Source: Candidatus Mesolinea sp. (GTDB lineage: Bacteria; Chloroflexota; Anaerolineae; Anaerolineales; Anaerolineaceae). From it: a stretch of DNA of 11,887 nucleotides. Of this stretch, positions 5,988 to 11,887 are shown piece after piece. Position 1 is the stretch's first letter. Each line of letters opens with the position of its first letter. The DNA lies in assembly GCA_003445715.1 (NCBI GenBank), contig DMCS01000103.1:3561-15447 (forward strand), written 5' to 3'. The notes beneath the pieces are model-generated. The model was not told the DNA's origin. It ran no database searches and saw nothing but the letters and a program-made list of their open reading frames with translations. The position numbers and the translations under genes are program-made.

Positions 5988-8900
5988 CTAGCGAGAGATG
6001 ACCGGCAGATAGAGCGTGTAGGCTTGGGTGGTGAATGACCACACCAGCGGAACTTGCTGAACGTCGCCGCCAGCATCTACCTTACCACTAACCACAGCAG
6101 TGTATTGCTGCATTCCAGCCAGAGGTATTTCTGGCGTGAAGGTGTGGGTGAAGGTTTCTGGTTCGTATTCACAGATGCCACTGATGGTTTCATCATTCTC
6201 ATCTTGAAGGAGTGGGCAAGCATCATCTGGCATAGCCTGGCTCCAAGTGATCAAAATTGAAGTGTCAGTCGGCACATCGAGCGAACCATCTTCAGGCAGG
6301 AAAGTTGTCACGATCGGATCGCGCCAGTTGAGTACGGTATACGTGAAGAGCTGAGTGCCATCCTCGCCATAATCCACGAGTAAAGAAAGATTACTTAGCT
6401 CTTCATTACCATCAGCACCTTTCATAACCGTATCCCAGTTGCCGCGGGCAAACTTGAATTCGAAGAGCGTACTATCCAGAATATCGAATGTTCCGCTCCA
6501 GTTGGTCTCGCTCACTTGGGTGAGGGCTGTGCCTGCTGGATTCCAATCACCGATACTGCCATCGGCGTTGATCACCCTTGTCAAATAGACAGTGCCAGGC
6601 GTAAAGCTGGGAACCGTAATATCAAAGGTAACCGATACCATCTTAGGCTCTGCCGCATGGCTGACTGTGTTAGAGGGCAAGCTGAGGTTGAAGCTGGTAT
6701 CGATGGCAACCACGTAATAATAGTAGAGCAGTCCGCGCTCCACGGCTTCGTCATGATAGGTGAGACCAGGTGCCAGTTCACGGTGAATCTTGGTGAAGAA
6801 TTCTCCATCTGTGGAGCGGTACAGGTCATAGGCATAGATAGCTACGTCATCTGTCGCCTCGGTCCAGGCCAGGTCGATGGACGAAGCACTCCAGTCTGTC
6901 AGGCTGAGGATGGGAGCTGAAGGCGGGGTTATATCATCAGAGGGGTTGACCGTCAGATTCCCGGCTTGATCGGGTGAGTAGCCATTGCCCGTGCCATCAA
7001 GATCGGCATAGAGCCAGGTTTCACCTCCGTTTGTGGAGTAACGGTAAGCGTAATCAAAAGCCCCCGTTGTTTCAGGCAGCAGATTCCCTTTGAACTCATC
7101 GTTATTTCCGGACTGGACATTGAAAACGGCATCTACCCAAATCCACTCTGAATTTCCAGCGGGTTCAGAGCCATCGGGTCCAAAGCCCACCTGAGCCCAA
7201 AGTCCAGGCGTTGCACCTGGGAGTTGGGTCACACCCTCAATGTAGACCTGCCCATAGATCTCAGTTGTTGGGGTGACACCAATCGTGTGGGTAATAGAAG
7301 CTGGCCATTGCAGGTTAGCCCAATCGATCGTGTAAGCTGGCAGTGCAGACACTTCATTAGAAGGTCCACTTACCAAGCCGGTAGAATTATTCTTAGCAAT
7401 TACAATGTAATAGACGCGTTGGCCGGGGGTGAGGCCTGTATCTGTGTAGGTGTTTTGGTTGGTTTCGCCAACCAGTTCATAACCGCCGCCTGTCAGATAG
7501 CTGCGGTAAACAAGATAGGTATCTGCCTCACTGCTCCAAACCAGGTCAACGGTTGTGGCAGTAGTGGCGCTTACGCTTAGATCAGTGATGGGGGCAGGCG
7601 GATTAGCCAAGGTTTCATCAGCCAGCACGAGCACAGCACCAGAATTGGCAGATACTGCCACGTCCACAAGCTCACCTGCTGCCGAAACGGTATAAACTTG
7701 ATCGGTGAAGATATCACTGAAATTAGCGCCTATCGGTAGGTAGCCCGCAACATCTAAGTCGACCTCTTGGTCACTTGTGCTGCGGTTGATAATCACTACG
7801 GCAGCATCTTCACCAGGCAGGAGACGCCCATAGGCATAGAGTGCTAAGTCGTCATCAGCCAGCAGTGTGCGGTAGTCACCGGTGCGCAGGGCCGGGTGTG
7901 CATTACGTGTGGCGGTCAAGGTCGTGTAGTAATCCCGCAGCACGGCCTGCCCAGCTTCTGTTTGGAGATGCGTGTAGTAAGGCGTCCCGCTTTCATCCAA
8001 CCAAGGGTACGGCTGGCGGTTGTAAGGGTCATCCTCCCATTTGCCATTCGCATAAGCTACTGGACCCACCAGGCCAACTTCATCACCGTAGTAGATGGTG
8101 GGTGCGCCAGGCATAGTCATTTGCACCAAAACGGCACCCTTAAGCTGCTCTATGGCAAAGCCCCAATCGTAATCGGGGTCCTGATAGAGCGTGGGATCGT
8201 TTTGATAGGTATTAGGATCAAGCATGAAGAGAGCGCGGTTCGTATCGTGGCTATCGAACAAGTTCAGCATAGCTTGCAAGCTCTCGGAGTTATAGCGTTC
8301 CATCAGGTTTTGGATGCGTTCATCGAACTGAGTGGGAGTGAGCGGAGTGAGCTCGCCAGCCGATGTGCCAGGGGCATGATCGTTGTCGGTAAAGGGCGTA
8401 TCGCGCCAGAGAGAAAGCACGGCGGTGCTGAATTGATAATTCATGACTGCATCCCACTCGCCGCCAAGCAGCCAGGAGCTGGCATTACCCCACTCTTCGC
8501 CGGCAATGTAAGCTTCGGAGTTGACAGTCTTGACGGTTTCGCGGAAGCCTTCCCAATAGTCATTGTTGGGGTCATTAATCGTGCCAGGATCTACGTCGCC
8601 GCCGACATCTAGGCGCCAGCCATCCGCTGTGAGCATGTAATGACCCGCCACGGTATCTTCTGGTGCAGAGTCGCTCTCCCAGATCAAAGCGCGCACGTCG
8701 GGGTTAGCAGAGTTGAGCACGGGCAGCGTATCATAGCCCCACCAGGATTGATAGGTGGCGCTATTGGGTGTGCCATCACTGCCCACGCATGGACCGCTGC
8801 CCGCAGGTACGTCGGTAAAGAAATACCAGTCACGATAGGGGGAATCCAAGCTTTCGCAGGCGCCCAGGCTATCAACATAACGGCTGTAGCGGTCAAAGTA

Positions 8901-11078
8901 GATGCTATCGGATGAGGTGTGGTTGAAAACACCATCCAAGATCAGGTGCATGCTGCGGTTGTTGAGCTCGGTCACCAGCTGCTGGAATTCTTCTTGGGTG
9001 CCAAACATGGCGTTGATGGTCAGGTAATCGGTGGTATCGTAACCGTGGTTGGAGGGCGATTCGAAAATCGGGTTGAGGTAAATAGTGGTGACACCTAGCG
9101 CTTGCAGGTAATCCAATTTATCAATCAGGCCAGCCAGGTCGCCGCCATAGAAGTTTTTACTATAGGTGCCGGCGCAAGGTCCCTCCGCTCTTGGGTCACA
9201 AATAGGCTCATTCCAATCTTCTTGTAAAGAGCGGTATATGGTGCCGCCTTCTTCGCCATAGAAGAAGGTGCCGGCGGGTTTGTCGTTGTTTGTGTCCCCA
9301 TCGCGGAAGCGATCCGGGAAGACTTGATAGACCACGGCGTTCTTGATCCAATCCGGTGTTTGGAAGGTAGGATCATAAACTGTGAGTTGATAAGAATAAT
9401 CGTTTGTTTCATCAAATGCCTGCCCCCATCCACCGGTGCGAGCAGCATCATCTTCGTAGTAATCGGTATCAGTGCCATCAATAGCGATGAAGCGATACCA
9501 ATAAACGGTGGGGTCAGCGCTGGCGGGCAAGGTGACCTGCCACCACTCGTAGGTGCCATCATCATAAGCGATGCTCATCGGCAGGATGGTTTGCGTGTCC
9601 GTGCGGTCATTCCACAAGCGCACCTTCGCAGCGGTTAAATCACCGCTGGCTGCTCTCAAGCGCAGCGTGACAACAGTGCCGGTCGTGACAGGACCGCCAG
9701 GTGTGCGGTAGAGCGTATTGCGGCTGTCATGGCCTAATTGGTCCCACCAAACATCATTATCATGCGAAGCATGCGGCGGTTCAGTAGGCAGCGGAAATTG
9801 TGTTGAAACTTTTAGGATAGCTGTGGAACTCCAGTCGGTGGCATTCCAGTCATCGGCAGGATCATTAATCGTATCCTGGGCATTATCGCTACTGCTCCCA
9901 CCGGTATCCCAGACTTCTAACCAAATCGTTTCTGGATTGCCAAGGCGGTTCTTTTCCACTGCCCATTCAATATAAGAAGGCGTTCCTGCCGTCAAAGCTG
10001 CCTCATTTACGCCTTCCGATTGAGACCAGGCAGAGCCATCCCAAGCCCAAAACTGGGTGTCTTCCGTGCCGTAGGGCGGCGCATCCAGGTAAGTGTAAAA
10101 GGCAAACTCGGGCTTGTGAGGGTCGTCCACAACCACATTTCGTCCCCAGGCGTCACTTGGCGCACCGTTTACATCGTTGGTGGTATCCACGTAAATTGCG
10201 TATTTCCCCCAGTTCGTATCATCGATATCTGCATTGATGCTGTAGGCAAAATAATATTGGCTGGCATCTTCCGTCACCCAGAGGTCTAGCAGGTCCATAT
10301 TGGGGTAACCATTACCATCGCCGGACGGGTCTGTGGCTATCGGGTATCCATAAACTGTATCCAGGTTACCATCAACCGAGACGAAGGGCGTTGAAACGGC
10401 TAGGGTTGCCAAGCTGCCCCAATCTGAGGCTTGCCAGTCATTGGAAGGAAAATTGACCGTGTCTTGGGCATTATCACCCCCGTTGCCACCGGTGCTCCAG
10501 ACCTCGACCCATAGCTGGCTGGGGCTGCCTAAGCTGCTCTTGGGGATAGACCACTCGACAATCGAGGTTGTGCCAGCGCCAATCGCTGCCTGGCCTACGG
10601 TGCCGATATTGCTCCAGCTGGAGCCATCCCAGGCATAAAGCTGGGTGTGGTCGGAGCCATAAGGAGGGTTATCCACCCAGGTGTAAGCCGCAAACTCAGG
10701 CTTATGGGGGTCGTCGACGACAACACTGCGGCCCCAAGCATCACTCGTAGCGCCGTTCGTGTCGTTAGTCGTGTCAATATAAAGTGCATATTTGCCCCAA
10801 TTGTTGGCAGTGAAGTCAGTGTTGACTTCAAAAGCAAAGTAGTAGTTATCCGTGTCCTGCGTCATCCAGAGGTTGACCAGGTCCACGGGGTCTCCACCCT
10901 GAGAGTCCCCGGCGGGGTCAGTCGCGATCACTGGGCCGTAAGAGTCATCCACCACACCGTCAACTATTGGTGGGTCGTTGTTGACTGCTTGAGCTTGTGA
11001 TTGCGTTGGGGCAGGCCCTAGGGAGAGCAATAAGGTGAGACAAAGAAAGACAAGGGAAAAAGATTTGATGGTTTTCAT
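5988..11078 (-). CDS. Secreted multidomain GH13 alpha-amylase/neopullulanase-like enzyme
   Basis: 1696-aa exported glycoside hydrolase acting on starch, pullulan or related alpha-glucans. Signal peptide 1-31 (hydrophobic core 7-20, cleavage after AQA). Domains: two tandem ~190-residue beta-sandwich modules (37-230, 234-425; DOMON/glucodextranase-C-like), CBM34-like domain (about 440-570), GH13 barrel and C-domain (about 573-1155), FN3 (1159-1247), a linking beta domain (1250-1379), FN3 (1384-1478), CBM20-like starch-binding domain (1479-1583), Big_5/Ig-like domain (1587-1685) and tail YTLYLPVISR. All GH13 regions are present: DGVFNH (D715), GWRLDVGG (nucleophile D824), AGEEWG (acid/base E861), FDSHDTNR (D945), and LPVLN (785-789) at the place of MPKLN. 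The mature part has six cysteines (627, 635, 741, 764, 1621, 1636), which could form three pairs. AAAGGAG precedes the ATG. Exact specificity (amylase, neopullulanase or amylopullulanase) cannot be fixed. Confidence 0.95.
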   Translation of the reverse strand: MKTIKSFSLVFLCLTLLLSLGPAPTQSQAQAVNNDPPIVDGVVDDSYGPVIATDPAGDSQGGDPVDLVNLWMTQDTDNYYFAFEVNTDFTANNWGKYALYIDTTNDTNGATSDAWGRSVVVDDPHKPEFAAYTWVDNPPYGSDHTQLYAWDGSSWSNIGTVGQAAIGAGTTSIVEWSIPKSSLGSPSQLWVEVWSTGGNGGDNAQDTVNFPSNDWQASDWGSLATLAVSTPFVSVDGNLDTVYGYPIATDPSGDGNGYPNMDLLDLWVTEDASQYYFAYSINADIDDTNWGKYAIYVDTTNDVNGAPSDAWGRNVVVDDPHKPEFAFYTYLDAPPYGTEDTQFWAWDGSAWSQSEGVNEAALTAGTPSYIEWAVEKNRLGNPETIWLEVWDTGGSSSDNAQDTINDPADDWNATDWSSTAILKVSTQFPLPTEPPHASHDNDVWWDQLGHDSRNTLYRTPGGPVTTGTVVTLRLRAASGDLTAAKVRLWNDRTDTQTILPMSIAYDDGTYEWWQVTLPASADPTVYWYRFIAIDGTDTDYYEDDAARTGGWGQAFDETNDYSYQLTVYDPTFQTPDWIKNAVVYQVFPDRFRDGDTNNDKPAGTFFYGEEGGTIYRSLQEDWNEPICDPRAEGPCAGTYSKNFYGGDLAGLIDKLDYLQALGVTTIYLNPIFESPSNHGYDTTDYLTINAMFGTQEEFQQLVTELNNRSMHLILDGVFNHTSSDSIYFDRYSRYVDSLGACESLDSPYRDWYFFTDVPAGSGPCVGSDGTPNSATYQSWWGYDTLPVLNSANPDVRALIWESDSAPEDTVAGHYMLTADGWRLDVGGDVDPGTINDPNNDYWEGFRETVKTVNSEAYIAGEEWGNASSWLLGGEWDAVMNYQFSTAVLSLWRDTPFTDNDHAPGTSAGELTPLTPTQFDERIQNLMERYNSESLQAMLNLFDSHDTNRALFMLDPNTYQNDPTLYQDPDYDWGFAIEQLKGAVLVQMTMPGAPTIYYGDEVGLVGPVAYANGKWEDDPYNRQPYPWLDESGTPYYTHLQTEAGQAVLRDYYTTLTATRNAHPALRTGDYRTLLADDDLALYAYGRLLPGEDAAVVIINRSTSDQEVDLDVAGYLPIGANFSDIFTDQVYTVSAAGELVDVAVSANSGAVLVLADETLANPPAPITDLSVSATTATTVDLVWSSEADTYLVYRSYLTGGGYELVGETNQNTYTDTGLTPGQRVYYIVIAKNNSTGLVSGPSNEVSALPAYTIDWANLQWPASITHTIGVTPTTEIYGQVYIEGVTQLPGATPGLWAQVGFGPDGSEPAGNSEWIWVDAVFNVQSGNNDEFKGNLLPETTGAFDYAYRYSTNGGETWLYADLDGTGNGYSPDQAGNLTVNPSDDITPPSAPILSLTDWSASSIDLAWTEATDDVAIYAYDLYRSTDGEFFTKIHRELAPGLTYHDEAVERGLLYYYYVVAIDTSFNLSLPSNTVSHAAEPKMVSVTFDITVPSFTPGTVYLTRVINADGSIGDWNPAGTALTQVSETNWSGTFDILDSTLFEFKFARGNWDTVMKGADGNEELSNLSLLVDYGEDGTQLFTYTVLNWRDPIVTTFLPEDGSLDVPTDTSILITWSQAMPDDACPLLQDENDETISGICEYEPETFTHTFTPEIPLAGMQQYTAVVSGKVDAGGDVQQVPLVWSFTTQAYTLYLPVISR
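9804..10379 (-). repeat. Second copy of the duplicated N-terminal module of the amylase
   Basis: Encodes residues 234-425. It matches the first copy over its whole length, including the shared DAWGR-VVVDDPHKPEFA block (309-326). Copies differ by scattered substitutions, so the duplication is old enough to have diverged but is still clear at DNA level. Confidence 0.9.
10389..10970 (-). repeat. First copy of the duplicated N-terminal module of the amylase
   Basis: Encodes residues 37-230, starting just after the signal peptide: VDGVVDDSYGPVIATDPAGD, then NWGKYALYIDTTNDTNGATS and DDPHKPEFA. The motif VDG-xxDxxYG-xxAxDPxGD starts both copies. Likely a carbohydrate-binding or cell-surface module; the function is inferred from position only. 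Confidence 0.9.
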
Positions 11079-11107
11079 AGGCTCCTTTCAACTTGATTGA
11101 CATATCA

Positions 11108-11113
11108 ATTATA
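11108..11113 (-). promoter_or_regulatory. -10 box of the amylase gene
   Basis: A perfect TATAAT on the minus strand, 29 nt upstream of the ATG at 11078, which would give a leader of about 20 nt containing AAAGGAG (11082-11088). The -35 position (11131-11136, TCATTT) is poor, so the promoter may need an activator. No clear catabolite operator is seen. Confidence 0.5.
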
Positions 11114-11250
11114 TTCTGTATTGAACAAAAAAATGAAGAAATTAGGAAGCGAAAGGTTGTATATAAGCTAATAATGGAGGAAACTTGGCAGAGACCCTAA
11201 CCACACCTTATCGTTTTGAGATTTGCAATATGTGTTTCCTCTACAAAAGA

Positions 11251-11277
11251 TTGAAATTATTAAGTAAGTGGTAAAAT
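11251..11277 (+). promoter_or_regulatory. Promoter of the TPP riboswitch-thiN unit
   Basis: TTGAAA (11251-11256), a 15-nt spacer and TAAAAT (11272-11277) preceded by TGG, an extended -10. Transcription would start near 11284, just before the riboswitch core. The short spacer is offset by the TGn element. In the remaining intergenic DNA (11114-11250) I see no further element. Confidence 0.6.
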
Positions 11278-11290
11278 AAAGTGTAAGCAA

Positions 11291-11384
11291 CATTTTGGGG
11301 AGCCTGTGTGACAGGCTGAGAGGGAAGCAGTGAGCTTCCGACCCGCATAACCTGATCCGGATAATGCCGGCGGAGGGAGAAAAC
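11291..11384 (+). promoter_or_regulatory. TPP riboswitch (THI element) aptamer
   Basis: Senses thiamine pyrophosphate in the nascent thiN transcript. Seen: the GGGG (11297-11300) and GACCC pair strands, hairpin AGCCTGT-GTG-ACAGGCT, the invariant CTGAGAGGG, an extra hairpin GGAAGC-AGTGA-GCTTCC, and the second conserved half ACCTGATCCGGATAATGCCG ending GCGGAGGGA. These are the signature strings of the THI box. The closing helix appears short (TTTT 11293-11296 with AAAA 11380-11383). The 3' part GGAGGG (11372-11377) can also pair with CCCTCC (11398-11403) of the terminator, giving a plausible ligand-free antiterminator. Confidence 0.95.
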
Positions 11385-11394
11385 AGAACATTTC

Positions 11395-11424
11395 ACACCC
11401 TCCACAGGCAGGAGGGTGTTTTTT
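11395..11424 (+). terminator. Riboswitch expression platform: terminator that also hides the thiN ribosome binding site
   Basis: A perfect 9-bp stem, ACACCCTCC / GGAGGGTGT, loop ACAGGCA, followed by a run of six T (11419-11424) directly before the thiN ATG. The 3' arm contains AGGAGGG (11410-11416), a strong Shine-Dalgarno 8 nt from the start codon. With TPP bound, the hairpin should stop transcription and, in any read-through, block ribosome binding. Confidence 0.9.
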
Positions 11425-11887
11425 ATGAGCACAATTGAGCGTGCGGTGCTTTTCGCTAATGGCGAAGCCCCTAACCTAACTACCCTCAAGCTCCAAGCGC
11501 AGGATTTCCTTGTGGCGATTGATGGCGGCTTGCATCATCTGCAGGGTCTGGGGCTCAGCCCGCAGCTGCTCATCGGGGATATGGACTCGCTTTCTGCGCA
11601 GGAAGTGGAAGCCTGCAAGCAAGCAGGCGCTGAGGTTCTGCGCTTCCCGCCAGCCAAAAACAAGACCGATTTGGAATTGGCTTTGGATGAGGTTCTCCAG
11701 CGCGGCTATCGTGAAATTGTGATCGCCTTCGCCCTGGGGGGCCGTCTGGATCAAACCCTAGCTAACTTAGCTCTGCTGGCTAAGCCGGACTTCGATAATT
11801 GCGTGGTGCGCATCGATGACGGATTGACAGAGGTTGCCCTTTTGCGCCAAACGATTACGCTTGACTGCCAGCCAGGGGATACGGTTT
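11425..11887 (+). CDS. thiN: Thiamine pyrophosphokinase, 3' end cut by window edge
   Basis: Transfers pyrophosphate from ATP to thiamine to give thiamine pyrophosphate (TPP), the last step of thiamine salvage, in the cytosol. The first 154 codons are present (the family is usually about 210-220). Seen: AIDGGLHHL (31-39, the DGG substrate-binding motif), LLIGDMDSL (48-56, usual GDFDS), NKTDLELAL (79-87, the TD-x-E-x-AL motif) and GGRLDQTLANLALL (105-118, usual GGRxDHxLAN, with Gln in place of His at 110). The ATG at 11425 follows AGGAGGG at 8 nt and sits right after the riboswitch terminator. Divergent from the amylase gene, no functional link to it is apparent. Control by TPP gives simple end-product repression of the enzyme that makes TPP. 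Confidence 0.95.
   Translation, partial: MSTIERAVLFANGEAPNLTTLKLQAQDFLVAIDGGLHHLQGLGLSPQLLIGDMDSLSAQEVEACKQAGAEVLRFPPAKNKTDLELALDEVLQRGYREIVIAFALGGRLDQTLANLALLAKPDFDNCVVRIDDGLTEVALLRQTITLDCQPGDTV

Noticed and set aside
7896..8612. 238-codon plus-strand reading frame inside the amylase region
   Set aside because: It is the antisense of the GH13 catalytic domain; no family motif or start signal is seen. The same applies to the other plus-strand frames between 6000 and 11000.
9804..10970. CRISPR or mobile-element repeat
   Set aside because: The repetition is a long in-frame protein domain duplication within one gene; there are no short regular repeats with spacers and no transposase.

Overview
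The window looks like chromosomal DNA of a bacterium, most likely a Chloroflexota (Anaerolineae-type) anaerobe. The placement is inferred. It rests on a very large multidomain secreted GH13 enzyme whose last residues, YTLYLPVISR, resemble a C-terminal ending I associate with exported proteins of that phylum, and on the domain style of its N-terminal repeats. No rRNA or other marker gene is present to confirm it.

Region 1 (1-5390, all minus strand) is an ATP synthase operon read right to left: atpD-atpC-atpQ-atpR-atpB-atpE-atpF-atpA. The alpha gene runs off the left edge and atpG is expected beyond it. This gene order, the presence of atpQ and atpR and the lack of a separate delta gene identify an N-type rotary ATPase (N-ATPase), not the housekeeping F-ATPase. 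Spacing is tight throughout (4- and ~26-nt overlaps, gaps of 3-23 nt). An extended -10 promoter (TGGTATAAT) lies upstream of atpD and decides its start codon. Several parts are unusual: epsilon is only 88 residues and lacks the C-terminal helical domain, the beta DELSEED motif is degenerate, subunit b carries a delta-like C-terminal domain, alpha has a long N-terminal extension, and subunit c has two carboxylates (E32, E65) with an altered set of sodium ligands.

Region 2 (5344-5987) has no intact gene. It holds the last 63 codons of a WecE/RffA-type sugar aminotransferase (minus strand), a possible membrane-protein tail on the plus strand that converges on it, and a strong hairpin after the next gene. 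It looks like decayed remains of a sugar-nucleotide or polysaccharide locus.

Region 3 (5988-11078, minus) is one 1696-codon gene for a secreted alpha-amylase/neopullulanase-like GH13 enzyme with two tandem copies of a ~190-residue beta-sandwich domain, a CBM34-like domain, a complete GH13 catalytic domain, two FN3 domains, a linking beta domain, a starch-binding-like domain and a Big_5/Ig-like domain.

Region 4 (11079-11887) is a divergent control region. A TATAAT box serves the amylase. On the plus strand an extended -10 promoter leads into a TPP riboswitch, then a terminator hairpin whose 3' arm contains the Shine-Dalgarno sequence of thiN (thiamine pyrophosphokinase, cut by the right edge). 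The product of the kinase, TPP, would therefore shut off its own gene.
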